Counted from the stretch's first letter, positions 36,811 to 45,793 are shown. The stretch: DNA of 64,000 bases from an uncultured Bacteroidales bacterium (GCA_903945175.1 CAJAUM010000070.1:1-64000), one strand, 5' to 3'. Numbers and translations: made by a program. The notes: a model not told the origin generated them from the letters alone.

Positions 36811-37188
36811 ATGAAAAAAGTCATTTCAACCCCGAATGCCCCAAAAGCCATCGGTCCATACAGCCAGGCCATAGAGGCGAATGGCATGTTGTTCATATCC
36901 GGACAGATTCCCATCGATCCTCAAACAGGGAAAATTGTGGATGGAGGCATCACGGAGCAGACGGAACAGGTCATGAAAAATATCGGAGCCATCCTCAAGG
37001 AAGCCGGATTTGAGTTCAGGGATGTTGTAAAATCGACCTGTTTGCTCAGTGATATGGACAACTTTGCAGCGATGAATGTTGTCTATGGAACCTATTATTC
37101 CGAAAATCCTCCGGCACGGGCCGCCTATGCGGTGGTTAAATTACCCTTGGGCGCCCTGATCGAAATTGAAACAATCGTGGTCAGGTAA
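36811..37188 (+). CDS. ridA: RidA-family imine/enamine deaminase
   Basis: A 125-residue YjgF/YER057c/UK114 protein. RidA hydrolyses reactive 2-aminoacrylate-type imines formed by PLP enzymes. Family motifs are clear: [25 protein letters not shown], and the terminal [21 protein letters not shown] with the conserved Arg and Glu. Length and full-length match support this. It follows lptD by 70 bases and has a divergent cassette after it. Confidence 0.95.
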   Translation: MKKVISTPNAPKAIGPYSQAIEANGMLFISGQIPIDPQTGKIVDGGITEQTEQVMKNIGAILKEAGFEFRDVVKSTCLLSDMDNFAAMNVVYGTYYSENPPARAAYAVVKLPLGALIEIETIVVR

Positions 37189-37242
37189 ATAAACAACGAC
37201 ACATCCAAACAGCCATCCCTCATCAACAGTAGTTATCCGCTT

Positions 37243-38442
37243 CTATCTTGCGGTTAAAATGTACGGCGCCCAAATGGTCGGCAAAGCTGTTTCAGGGCAG
37301 CTGATCATCTGCAATTTAACTTCGCGCAAAGCCTGGCTGTATGTTTTTCCGCTAAGACATAATCGATAAAAATTGATCATAAAGTCTCCCGCAAGATGAT
37401 CAGTTACATTCCATAGCGTTGACAGGATATTTCTGGCACCTGCCTTTATAAACACCTCAGGCAGCGTATAGTCACGCACCCCCGAATTATGCTTTACAAT
37501 CCCTGAAGCACACGCATTCAAAACAATCAGGTCTGCTTGCAATTGCAATCCCTTAATTTCTTCAATGGTGAGGATGCCTTCATTTTTCCCATCCACTGTC
37601 ACGGCTGGATCATACCCGGAAAAAAGAAAGCCGCCATAACCTTTATTGGGCGCTTCTGCCAGATAATGAGTTGAAAGATGAACGATTTTCCCCATGCATG
37701 CAACGGTTTTAAAATATTCCTTTTCTGAATATTCTTCATATACCAGCCAGGATGTAAGTCCTTGCTGCCTGAACAAGGAGCCTATTTCGGCAATTTCCTG
37801 CCTTGAGTCAGGAAGTTCGGAAAGTCCGGCATTATTGTGAAAAACAGGAGAAAAGCCCATAAAAGAAAATTGGGCGTTAACCGGTATCATGGTATTTTCG
37901 TCCGCTGTATTAAATACAGCATCCTGACCAAAATCCTGTTTACTATGGTATATAATCTCGTAATCACGTATCAGATAATGAAGGGCGGTTCCTATGTGAA
38001 GCGACCGTTCATCATCCGGCCGGATTAAGGCTTCAAATGGCAGCTCCGACAACCTGTCGTCAGTTTTGATGATCAATCGCCTCTTCCCTATAATAAAATC
38101 CTGGATGGGCCGGATCAGGAACAAATACAATATCTGGCCTGCGATGTCAAAACCTCTTTTATCTGCAGATTTTATTTTTTTCCTGAATGATTGATGCGCC
38201 ATCCAGAACAGTGGATTCAAAGATTGAATTGCCAGCAATGTTGAATCACCAACTGTGGCAAAAACAATGGCTGTGGAATCAGTAACCGCGAATTCAAGCA
38301 AAGCCTCATCCTGTTTGAGACAATAGTTACCTCTATTGGCTTCCTTCGATGGCAGCGTGGTTTGGGCCTCAATGATTCCCGGAATAACCGGGATCATTAT
38401 TGTTGGAAGGATAATCGTAATCCAGGAAAAAATATGTATCAT
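37243..38442 (-). CDS. Exported CHAT-domain cysteine protease
   Basis: A 399-residue protein of the caspase-like CHAT family. Residues 1-26 are a hydrophobic signal peptide (ending IIEAQ), so the protease domain should be outside the cytoplasm. The CHAT domain is about 90-399, with the His/Cys pair in VHLSTHY (His259, alternatively His255) and VLNACASG (Cys311), plus STLWNVTDHLAGDFMINFY at the end. It lacks the TPR repeats that usually precede CHAT in this phylum. It is the last gene of a sigma factor, membrane anti-sigma-like, CHAT series. Target proteolysis of the neighbour is inference. Confidence 0.85.
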   Translation of the reverse strand: MIHIFSWITIILPTIMIPVIPGIIEAQTTLPSKEANRGNYCLKQDEALLEFAVTDSTAIVFATVGDSTLLAIQSLNPLFWMAHQSFRKKIKSADKRGFDIAGQILYLFLIRPIQDFIIGKRRLIIKTDDRLSELPFEALIRPDDERSLHIGTALHYLIRDYEIIYHSKQDFGQDAVFNTADENTMIPVNAQFSFMGFSPVFHNNAGLSELPDSRQEIAEIGSLFRQQGLTSWLVYEEYSEKEYFKTVACMGKIVHLSTHYLAEAPNKGYGGFLFSGYDPAVTVDGKNEGILTIEEIKGLQLQADLIVLNACASGIVKHNSGVRDYTLPEVFIKAGARNILSTLWNVTDHLAGDFMINFYRLCLSGKTYSQALREVKLQMISCPETALPTIWAPYILTAR

Positions 38443-38461
38443 ACTAAATGAAATTTATGGT

Positions 38462-39247
38462 TTAAAAAAGTGTGAGTTTACCCAGGAGGATCATTTCTTC
38501 ATCCAGAATGATTTTCCAGTAATAAATCCCCCCGGGCCAATCCTTCGTATTTAAAATATAGGAATCATCCAAAAGTGCAGGTGTTTCAAAAATCAAATTT
38601 CCAGCATTATTGTAAAACAAAATATTGACCGGAAGCACCCTGTTTTGGGAAACCCATTCAAATTTAACATCGTATCCTGCTGCTATTTTCCAATTGGACG
38701 CCGGGGATTTGATTGTAATTTGGGAAGACCTGGTAACCGAACCAACCAGCAATTCAAAATCAGGCAACGGCATATAATTCAATGAAAGATACTGATTCAC
38801 TGAATGTTCCTGCCATTTTTGCGTGACCATTTTCCTCTCCTGCACCGGAATTTTTAAATTATCTTTTGATAATAGCTTTCCTTCAGCTCCTTTCCATATT
38901 TCATTTTGATCTGAATTGGAACTGGATGCATAATCAACAGGATCATAATGCATCCTATTGAAAATTATAGCCAATGCCATGAGATAGAGAATGGATGCAG
39001 CCAACAGCAAATACCCCAGCTTACCTCCCCGCCGGTCAGACTTTTGTCTGGCATCCTGGATTTTTTTCACCAGATCCAGGGTCCCCTCATCCTGGTATAA
39101 TTTGTTCAGGCACTCGTCAATATAGACTTCGGTGCGTAACAATGGATTCACCTCCAACCGCTTTCGGAAGAATTCCTTTTCTTCTTCATTCAGTTCGTTT
39201 TCGTTGTAACGATCAATCCAATCATTTGTAATTTCCATGTCTTTCAT
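38462..39247 (-). CDS. Single-pass membrane protein, likely anti-sigma factor
   Basis: A 261-residue protein from the ATG at 39247 (MKDMEITND; a longer start at 39277 exists). The N-terminal 75 residues are charged and helical (DWIDRYNENELNEEEKEFF), like zinc-less anti-sigma domains. One membrane segment follows (LGYLLLAASILYLMALAIIF). The C-terminal 160 residues are beta-rich (ITIKSPASNWKIAAGYDVKFEW, WPGGIYYWKIILDEE) and would be periplasmic. It overlaps the sigma gene end and precedes the CHAT gene by 19 bases. No known anti-sigma signature was matched; the call rests on position and topology. Confidence 0.65.
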   Translation of the reverse strand: MKDMEITNDWIDRYNENELNEEEKEFFRKRLEVNPLLRTEVYIDECLNKLYQDEGTLDLVKKIQDARQKSDRRGGKLGYLLLAASILYLMALAIIFNRMHYDPVDYASSSNSDQNEIWKGAEGKLLSKDNLKIPVQERKMVTQKWQEHSVNQYLSLNYMPLPDFELLVGSVTRSSQITIKSPASNWKIAAGYDVKFEWVSQNRVLPVNILFYNNAGNLIFETPALLDDSYILNTKDWPGGIYYWKIILDEEMILLGKLTLF

Positions 39248-39827
39248 ATTCAAAATATTGTTGATATTCAGGATCACCTATTATTCTCTTACGCAACATG
39301 TTTTTGCAACTATACTTGCGTGTTTTTACATACACTTCATCTTTGAAGTTCATAAGCCGGGCAATTTCCTTATAGGGGATCTTTAAAAAGTAAAGTTCCA
39401 GCAGCCGCTGACAATCTGCTGGCAGTGACAGCATGTTTTTGTACAGCAGGCGTCGTTTCTCATTGTTTTCTTCACGTGTTTCCATGTCGTCGGAATTATA
39501 GGTGGAATTGGGTTCATTCACTTCAAATTCGGCCTGGTAAAGCAGGCGGTATTTATTATCGAGGTGCTGTAACCACAGATTTTTACATATCGAGATGAAA
39601 AAGGTCTTCAGGCTGCACTTCAATTCAAAGGGCTGATTGAGTGATCGTTTATACAAAAGGATTATGGCCTCCTGAACCAGATCGCCCACGTCAGATTCAC
39701 TTCCGGAATTTTGCTTGACAAGATGTCTAACTACCGGGGTAAATTCCTGGTAGATATAATCGATATGACGCTGTTTTCTTTGCCGCAGGCCTTCAATTAG
39801 CGTTTCATCTGAATAACGGAGGATCAT
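39222..39827 (-). CDS. ECF-type RNA polymerase sigma factor (cassette with CHAT)
   Basis: A 201-residue sigma-70 family factor. Region 2 is about 25-95 (YIYQEFTPVVRHLVK, DVGDLVQEAIILLYKRS, LKTFFISICKNLWL). Region 4 is about 132-180 (LPADCQRLLELYFLKIPYKEIARLM), the -35 binding HTH. The linker is acidic (NSDDMETREENNEKRR). Its end overlaps the membrane-protein gene, so the pair is co-translated. Upstream are an inverted repeat at 39912-39933 and a shared 12-mer at 39879-39890, possible autoregulatory sites. Confidence 0.88.
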   Translation of the reverse strand: MILRYSDETLIEGLRQRKQRHIDYIYQEFTPVVRHLVKQNSGSESDVGDLVQEAIILLYKRSLNQPFELKCSLKTFFISICKNLWLQHLDNKYRLLYQAEFEVNEPNSTYNSDDMETREENNEKRRLLYKNMLSLPADCQRLLELYFLKIPYKEIARLMNFKDEVYVKTRKYSCKNMLRKRIIGDPEYQQYFEYERHGNYK

Positions 39828-39878
39828 GGTCAGGATATATAATGGTTAATCCGGAAAAGTCGAAAAGGTAACAGGGTT

Positions 39879-39890
39879 GTTAATAACTTT
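39879..39890. repeat. Intergenic motif GTTAATAACTTT, copy 1
   Basis: This exact 12-mer recurs at 51370-51381 and 59242-59253. Each copy lies just upstream of a minus-strand gene (the cassette sigma factor, ung and the RAYT gene) at 21-52 bases. Function unknown. Confidence 0.5.
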
Positions 39891-39911
39891 TTTATCCTGG
39901 CCAGACGGATG

Positions 39912-39933
39912 TTACATTATAAGGACAATGTAA
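39912..39933. promoter_or_regulatory. Inverted repeat upstream of the sigma/CHAT cassette
   Basis: TTACATT (39912-39918) and AATGTAA (39927-39933) are perfect 7-base inverted arms around an 8-base spacer. It lies 85 bases upstream of the sigma factor start, between it and a divergent gene. The same 220-base gap has a direct repeat ATCCGGAAAA at 39849-39858 and 39950-39959. A regulator site serving either gene is plausible. Confidence 0.45.
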
Positions 39934-40048
39934 GGGTGTAAAACGTTGCATCCGGAAAAAAATATTTTTAGATTTCGTGCCCTTCAATCTCAATATTTAA
40001 AGTAAATTTATCGCCACAATATGAAGTGATCATCCCAAAACAGGTTCA

Positions 40049-40756
40049 ATGAAGAAGAAAACCAAAAGCATTACCATTACACAATTTGACTATATCATCC
40101 GAAATGTCAATGATGAGGAGATCGATATCGAGGGGCATCCGCATCATTACACTGAATTTGACCAGGAGGGCCGACCTTTGACGGAGATCAGGTACAACCG
40201 GTTTGGTGATTTTGAAGAAAAGAGAGAATATGGTTACAATTCAAGTGGTAAACTCATCCGTGAATCCTACTTTTCTGAAGAGAATGAACTCGCTGAAGAA
40301 AAAACATTCGAGCTGAATGAAGCGGGGCTTGTAATTCGTGCATTCAAACATTATCAGGATGGATCGGTCGATACGTCAGATTTTTACTACAATGCGTTAA
40401 ACCAGTTGATTAAAAGAACAACGACCACGGATGAAGGAGAAATTGAACAGGTAGAGACCTTTGATTGGGAAAACGAGAAAATTGTAAACCATACCATCTT
40501 CGACAGTGAAGGAAATGAAGTAATAGAGCAGGATGCCCCCCCCATGAAACCAAATCAAACGCGTATCACGACGAATGAAAAGGGGCAGGTAGTTACCGAG
40601 GAGGAGTTGGATGGGCAGGGTGAAGTTATTATGACCATTAACCGCACCTATGATGAAGATGAAGAGCCCGATGAGGTGCAGGTATACATCGACGGCCGCG
40701 GCAATACCATCAGCCAGCATTATTTTCTCAAATACGAATACACCTATTTCGAATAA
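40049..40756 (+). CDS. Hypothetical acidic protein with RHS/YD-like repeats
   Basis: A 235-residue soluble, very acidic protein without a signal peptide. It consists of repeated 20-24 residue beta-hairpin units such as FDQEGRPLTEIRYNRFGDF, YNSSGKLIRESYFSEEN and YNALNQLIKRTTTTDEG, like the YD/RHS-type or MORN-like repeat proteins of Bacteroidetes. I do not recognise a function. It is divergent from the sigma/CHAT cassette and overlaps the hutU stop by 13 bases tail to tail. Confidence 0.7.
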   Translation: MKKKTKSITITQFDYIIRNVNDEEIDIEGHPHHYTEFDQEGRPLTEIRYNRFGDFEEKREYGYNSSGKLIRESYFSEENELAEEKTFELNEAGLVIRAFKHYQDGSVDTSDFYYNALNQLIKRTTTTDEGEIEQVETFDWENEKIVNHTIFDSEGNEVIEQDAPPMKPNQTRITTNEKGQVVTEEELDGQGEVIMTINRTYDEDEEPDEVQVYIDGRGNTISQHYFLKYEYTYFE

Positions 40757-42747
40757 TCGCCAAGCAATGCGTCGTTGACCAAATTCGGCAATGTAACATG
40801 CAGCCTGGGTTCATGCTGCATGGCGCGTTTTATAGCAAAGATGGCTTCATCGTTTCGGGCCCAGGCGCGACGTGCGATTCCGTTGTTCACATCCCAGTGA
40901 AGCATTGACTTTAATTTTCGGGCTGCATCCGCTGTACCATCGAGCAACATACCAAAGCCGCCATTGATCACTTCGCCCCAGCCAACACCTCCGCCATTGT
41001 GGATAGAAACCCAGGTGGCTCCCCGGAATCCATCACCAATCACGTTCTGGATGGCCATGTCGGCTGTAAACTGCGAACCATCATAAATATTGGAGGTTTC
41101 GCGATAGGGTGAATCGGTTCCGGAAACGTCATGATGATCGCGACCAAGAACGACAGGTGCCGAAATCCGGCCAGCAGCAATGGCTTCATTGAAGGCTGTC
41201 GCTATTTTTGTACGCCCTTCACAGTCTGCATAAAGAATGCGGGCCTGCGACCCGACAACCAATTTATTCTTTCCGGCCTCACGGATCCAATGAATGTTAT
41301 CGCGCATCTGCATTTCGATTTCGCTGGGTGAGGTTTGTGCAATCTCTTCAAGGACGGTGGCCGCAATGTGGTCGGTAACAGCAAGGTCTTCCGGTTTTCC
41401 CGAGGTACACACCCAACGGAATGGGCCGAATCCATAATCAAAAAACAGCGGTCCCATGATGTCCTGAACATAGGATGGATAGATGAAGGTTCCATCAGCC
41501 TTCATCACATCTGCACCAGCCCGGGAGGCCTCGAGTAAAAACGCGTTGCCATAATCCCAGAAATACATGCCGTTTTCAGCCATTTTGTTGATGGCAGTCA
41601 CCTGCCGGCGCAACGATTCCTGAACGACACGCTTGAATTTTTCCGGTTCTTCAACCATTAGCCGGTTCGACTCCTCAAAGGTGAGGCCGACAGGATAATA
41701 ACCGCCTGACCATGGATTATGTAAAGAAGTTTGATCAGAACCCAGTTCAATCCGAAGGTTTTGATGGGCAAAATGTTCCCAAAGATCCACAATATTTCCC
41801 TGGTATGCCAGTGATACGGCTTCATGATTGGATATGGCCTGCTTCAGGCGGCCCTCCATCTCCTTGAGATCGGTAAATACCTCATCGACCCAGCCCTGCT
41901 GATGACGCTTTTTCACCACGGCCGGATTGATTTCTGCAACTACGGCAATGGCTCCGGCAATAACGGCTGCCTTTGCCTGGGCCCCCGACATGCCTCCCAA
42001 CCCTGAAGTGACAAAAACCATCCCTGCAATGGTATCGGATGTCACCTTGCGTGCAGCATTCAGAATGGTTATGGTTGTTCCATGCACAATCCCCTGCGGA
42101 CCGATATACATATACGAACCAGCCGTCATTTGCCCGTATTGCGTTACACCGAGTGCATTGAAGCGTTCCCAGTCGTCGGGTTTGGAATAGTTGGGTACCA
42201 TCATCCCGTTTGTAACGACCACACGCGGGGCATCGGCGTGTGAGGGGAAAAGACCCATCGGATGTCCTGAATACATTACAAGCGTTTGATCATCCGTCAT
42301 GTTGGCCAGGTACTTCATGGTGAGCAGGTACTGAGCCCAATTCTGAAATACCGCTCCGTTTCCGCCATAGGTAATTAGTTCATGGGGATGCTGCGCCACA
42401 GCCGGGTCAAGGTTATTCTGAATCATCAGCATAATGCTGGCAGCATGGATTGAACGGTGCGGATATTCATGTATGTTTCTGGCAAACATTGGATATGCAG
42501 GCCTGAAACGGTACATGTAGATACGCCCGTATTTTTTGAGCTCATCGGCAAATTCCGGCGCCAGCGCTGAATGATATTTTGGATCGAAATACCTCAACGC
42601 ATTTTTCAAGGCAAGTTTTTTCTCGTCGGATGATAAAATATCTTTTCTGACCGGGGCATGATTGGCCAGTGCATCATGGGGCAGCATTTCGGGTAGTCCG
42701 TCTGGAATACCGCGCAGGATTGCCTGCCTGAAATCGTTTGTATTCAT
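40744..42747 (-). CDS. hutU: Urocanate hydratase
   Basis: HutU hydrates urocanate to imidazolonepropionate in histidine degradation, using NAD as a bound cofactor. At 667 residues it belongs to the longer form, not the 550-residue form. Family motifs are visible: ELITYGGNGAVFQNWAQYLLTM, VVTNGMMVPNYSKPDDWE, ALGVTQYGQMTAGSYMYIGPQGIVHGT, SGLGGMSGAQAKAAVIAG, and GATWVSIHNGGGVGWGEVINGGFGM. It is the third gene of a GT2, sigma factor, hutU series, overlapping the sigma gene by ATGA. hutH, hutI and other pathway genes are not in this window. Confidence 0.93.
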   Translation of the reverse strand: MNTNDFRQAILRGIPDGLPEMLPHDALANHAPVRKDILSSDEKKLALKNALRYFDPKYHSALAPEFADELKKYGRIYMYRFRPAYPMFARNIHEYPHRSIHAASIMLMIQNNLDPAVAQHPHELITYGGNGAVFQNWAQYLLTMKYLANMTDDQTLVMYSGHPMGLFPSHADAPRVVVTNGMMVPNYSKPDDWERFNALGVTQYGQMTAGSYMYIGPQGIVHGTTITILNAARKVTSDTIAGMVFVTSGLGGMSGAQAKAAVIAGAIAVVAEINPAVVKKRHQQGWVDEVFTDLKEMEGRLKQAISNHEAVSLAYQGNIVDLWEHFAHQNLRIELGSDQTSLHNPWSGGYYPVGLTFEESNRLMVEEPEKFKRVVQESLRRQVTAINKMAENGMYFWDYGNAFLLEASRAGADVMKADGTFIYPSYVQDIMGPLFFDYGFGPFRWVCTSGKPEDLAVTDHIAATVLEEIAQTSPSEIEMQMRDNIHWIREAGKNKLVVGSQARILYADCEGRTKIATAFNEAIAAGRISAPVVLGRDHHDVSGTDSPYRETSNIYDGSQFTADMAIQNVIGDGFRGATWVSIHNGGGVGWGEVINGGFGMLLDGTADAARKLKSMLHWDVNNGIARRAWARNDEAIFAIKRAMQHEPRLHVTLPNLVNDALLGDYSK

Positions 42748-43352
42748 ATTTTTTCCTGTGAAGTTCGCAATATCTGATAGAGAAATTCCCTGGCCCTGAA
42801 GAGCTGGGCCTTCACAGTACCCAGAGGCAAATCGAGTTCCGTGGCAATTTCTTCATAAGACCATTCCTTGAAATAGCGCAATTCAATCAGTTGGCGGTAA
42901 TGTGGCTTGAGTTTTTCCACCACATCATGCATCAACTGAATCTTCTGCTTTTCGATGATTTTTTCTTCAGGATCAAGACCATCTGACGGAATGTTGGAAG
43001 GCGCATCCTGATATTCTCCGTCGTCGTCAAAAAAATTATCGGCAAACTGAATCCGCTTGTTCTTGCGTAAAAAATCAATGCAGTTATTGGCCGCAATCTT
43101 GAAAAGCCAGGTACTGAAAGCAAATTCAGGCGTATATTGCTTCAGGTTTTTAAATGCTTTTCCGAAGGCTTCAATGGTGAGATCATCGGCATCGGTGGCA
43201 TTGCTGGTCATCTTCAGCATCATAAAATAGAGGGAATCGCGGTATTTATTCAACAGTTCGGCATAGGCCTGCTGATCTCCCTGATCGAGGGCCAGTTGCA
43301 CGAGCACATAATCGTGTTGCGCCTTTTCAGTCAGATGAGCCGCTACTTCCAT
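42744..43352 (-). CDS. ECF-type RNA polymerase sigma factor (upstream of hutU)
   Basis: A 202-residue sigma-70 family protein. Region 2 is about 28-95 (YAELLNKYRDSLYFMMLKMT, DADDLTIEAFGKAFKNL, STWLFKIAANNCIDFLRK). Region 4 is about 145-195 (LKPHYRQLIELRYFKEWSYEEIATELDLPLGTVKAQLFRARE), a complete HTH. The first codons overlap the GT2 end by 10 bases, and the stop overlaps the hutU start. No anti-sigma partner is adjacent. Confidence 0.92.
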   Translation of the reverse strand: MEVAAHLTEKAQHDYVLVQLALDQGDQQAYAELLNKYRDSLYFMMLKMTSNATDADDLTIEAFGKAFKNLKQYTPEFAFSTWLFKIAANNCIDFLRKNKRIQFADNFFDDDGEYQDAPSNIPSDGLDPEEKIIEKQKIQLMHDVVEKLKPHYRQLIELRYFKEWSYEEIATELDLPLGTVKAQLFRAREFLYQILRTSQEKI

Positions 43353-44476
43353 CGGGTCGGTTTATAAAACACATTGGAAATCCAGGTAGCTGCATTGAAC
43401 AGCAATAGCAAAATCTCAAAAAACAGAAGAAAGGGCACCAGGTCTCTTTCATTCAGTTGTTTCAGGCATCGGGCAAAGACGATATACTGAAAAACCAGCC
43501 TGATGATAAAAATCCCGGCCACCGGAATGACCGACCAGTTGAGCGATAAAAGAAGGATGAAAAGTCCGTAAAACAACACCAGGTTAAAAGAATACAAACC
43601 CAGCAGAAACTTATGGTTGAACCTGTAAAGATGACTTGCAGCAAGATGCTTTTTTTTCTGCGTTATCCAGCTCCCCAGAGTTTCCTTGGGATCCGAAAGG
43701 GTATGACTTCCCGGATCGACCATAATGGCCGTGTTCGATTTGCTGGCCACCCGGTTGACAAAGAGGTTGTCATCGCCGGAATGTATGCGGTAATGGGAGA
43801 TAAAGCCATTGTTCTTATAGAAAACCTGCTTCCGGTACGAAAGATTTCGGCCCACACCCATATAGGGAACACCGGCAAGGGCATATGAAAGATACTGGAT
43901 GGCAATGTGTGCGGTGTCAAACCGGATTAACTTGTTCAAAAGTCCGGGGCTGCGGAGATAGGGACCATAACCAACCACCACTTCAATTTTTGGCGTGAAT
44001 GCCGACTGCATCAGCCGAACCCAATCCTTTGATGCGGGTTTACACTCAGGATTGGTAAGCAGTACCAGATCATGCCTGGCAGATTTAATGCCAATTGAAA
44101 GAGGAAATTTTTTTCCCGAGAAAAAATTCAGCTCCTCCTTAATGGAAATGGTTTTTAAATGAGGGAACTTTTCTTCCAGATCGGCAAGCAAATAACGGGT
44201 ATCATCGTCGGATGAATAATCAACCACCAGTACCTCATAATCAGGATAATCCTGCTCAAGGATGAGCGGAAGGCTTTCTTTCAGATGATGGTATTCATTG
44301 TGGGCACAAATAACAACTGAAACCCCCTGGGGATTTTGTTCGGCAGGATGATGCCGGTAACGGCCGAGCCGCCAGTAAAAAACCCGGTAAAAAACAAGAT
44401 GCAAAATAAGCGTCAGGGTAAACACGCCCACCAGGATAAGTGGCAAAAACTGCGTATTTATCAGATTATCAGCCAT
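43343..44476 (-). CDS. Membrane-bound family 2 glycosyltransferase
   Basis: A 377-residue GT-A enzyme. There is one membrane segment near the N-terminus (LILVGVFTLTLILHLVFYRVFYW), a GT2 catalytic domain at about 50-260 (VSVVICAHNEYHHLKESLP, VLVVDYSSDDDT, HSGDDNLFVNRVASK), and three C-terminal segments. The DDD and GDD acid positions would bind the metal and sugar nucleotide. The acceptor is unknown; a polysaccharide or lipid substrate is likely. First gene of an operon with a sigma factor and hutU. Confidence 0.87.
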   Translation of the reverse strand: MADNLINTQFLPLILVGVFTLTLILHLVFYRVFYWRLGRYRHHPAEQNPQGVSVVICAHNEYHHLKESLPLILEQDYPDYEVLVVDYSSDDDTRYLLADLEEKFPHLKTISIKEELNFFSGKKFPLSIGIKSARHDLVLLTNPECKPASKDWVRLMQSAFTPKIEVVVGYGPYLRSPGLLNKLIRFDTAHIAIQYLSYALAGVPYMGVGRNLSYRKQVFYKNNGFISHYRIHSGDDNLFVNRVASKSNTAIMVDPGSHTLSDPKETLGSWITQKKKHLAASHLYRFNHKFLLGLYSFNLVLFYGLFILLLSLNWSVIPVAGIFIIRLVFQYIVFARCLKQLNERDLVPFLLFFEILLLLFNAATWISNVFYKPTRWK

Positions 44477-44595
44477 TTAAAAATATCACTTTTGAACGGT
44501 TCAAAGTTATTCATTATCGCATAACAATAAGCAGGATTGTGTATAAATAAGCAGGATGGTTGAAAAGAGTCCGCAGAAGAAAATGCAATAACGCT

Positions 44596-44603
44596 TACCT
44601 TTG
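44596..44603 (+). promoter_or_regulatory. Candidate -7 box TACCTTTG for tgt
   Basis: TACCTTTG fits TAnnTTTG. It ends 25 bases before the TTG at 44629, which supports that codon as the tgt start over 44560. Confidence 0.45.
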
Positions 44604-44628
44604 CCCCGAATCTTCTAATTTAACCTAT

Positions 44629-45759
44629 TTGCAATTCGACATTTTACATCGGGATACGGGCTCTTCGGCCAGGGCGGGAACCCTCACGACCGATCATGGC
44701 CCCATCGAATCCCCCTTTTTTATGCCTGTTGGCACGGCGGGAGCAGTAAAAGCCCTGCATGTCAAGGATTTACGGGAAGAAATCCAGTCCCAAATCATGC
44801 TTTCAAACACCTACCACCTCTACCTCAGGCCAGGGGTGGACATCATCTCCAAGGCAGGCGGACTTCACAAATTCAATGGATGGTCGAAGCCAATCCTTAC
44901 CGATAGCGGCGGTTACCAGATCTATTCGTTAAGCGACATCCGGAAATTCACCGATGATGGTGTCATCTTTCAATCACATATCGATGGGTCAAGGCATGTT
45001 TTCACCCCTGAAAAGGCTGTCGAAGTTCAGCGTGAATTGGGCGCCGACATCATCATGGCATTCGATGAATGTACACCCTATCCCTGTGATGAGGCCTATG
45101 CAAGAAAGTCGATGAAACGTACACATTACTGGCTTACCCGCTGTGTCTCCCACTTCGAAAAAACGGCCTGTCCTCATGGCTATTCGCAAAGTTTGTTCCC
45201 CATCGTGCAGGGCAGTGTCTATCCCGACCTGCGTGTTGAATCAGCCAGGTTCATCGCTGACCAGGGTGCACCGGGCAATGCCATCGGCGGATTATCCGTT
45301 GGCGAACCCGCTGCCATGATGTACGACATGACCGGCCTGGTTTGTGGCATTCTGCCGGATGAAAAACCACGCTACCTGATGGGCGTGGGTACTCCTGCCA
45401 ACATACTCGAATGTATCGCCTTGGGGGTGGATATGTTCGATTGCGTAATCCCTACCCGCAATGGACGAAATGGCATGCTTTACACCCGCCATGGGATTAT
45501 CAATATAAAAAATGAAAAGTGGAAGGATGATTTTTCTCCCCTGGAAGCCGATGGAGAAGTATTCGCTGATCTTCAATATAACAAAGCCTTCCTGAGGCAC
45601 ATGTTTGTTTCAAATGAGATCCTCAGCGCCATGATCGCAACCATGCACAACCTCGGGTTTTACATGTGGCTTATGAAAGAGGCGCGGAAGCAGATTTCAC
45701 AGGGAACTTTTTCACCCTGGAAGGAGAAGATGGTGAAACAACTGATGCAACGTCTGTAA
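44629..45759 (+). CDS. tgt: tRNA-guanine transglycosylase
   Basis: Tgt exchanges guanine 34 of certain tRNAs for preQ1, a step towards queuosine. From the TTG at 44629 the protein is 376 residues, the usual size, beginning LQFDILHRDTG. Motifs: FFMPVGTAGAVK, LSNTYHLYLRPG, ILTDSGGYQIYSL with the catalytic Asp, QGSVYPDLR, VGTPANILEC, and VIPTRNGRNGM. The C-terminal zinc cysteines of E. coli Tgt are not present (SPLEADGEVFADL), although the later RHMF His is kept. A longer frame from TTG 44560 exists but starts upstream of the promoter box. Confidence 0.92.
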   Translation: MQFDILHRDTGSSARAGTLTTDHGPIESPFFMPVGTAGAVKALHVKDLREEIQSQIMLSNTYHLYLRPGVDIISKAGGLHKFNGWSKPILTDSGGYQIYSLSDIRKFTDDGVIFQSHIDGSRHVFTPEKAVEVQRELGADIIMAFDECTPYPCDEAYARKSMKRTHYWLTRCVSHFEKTACPHGYSQSLFPIVQGSVYPDLRVESARFIADQGAPGNAIGGLSVGEPAAMMYDMTGLVCGILPDEKPRYLMGVGTPANILECIALGVDMFDCVIPTRNGRNGMLYTRHGIINIKNEKWKDDFSPLEADGEVFADLQYNKAFLRHMFVSNEILSAMIATMHNLGFYMWLMKEARKQISQGTFSPWKEKMVKQLMQRL

Positions 45760-45793
45760 AGATTCAGGTGGCTCGATAAGAGAACAAAGAAAT

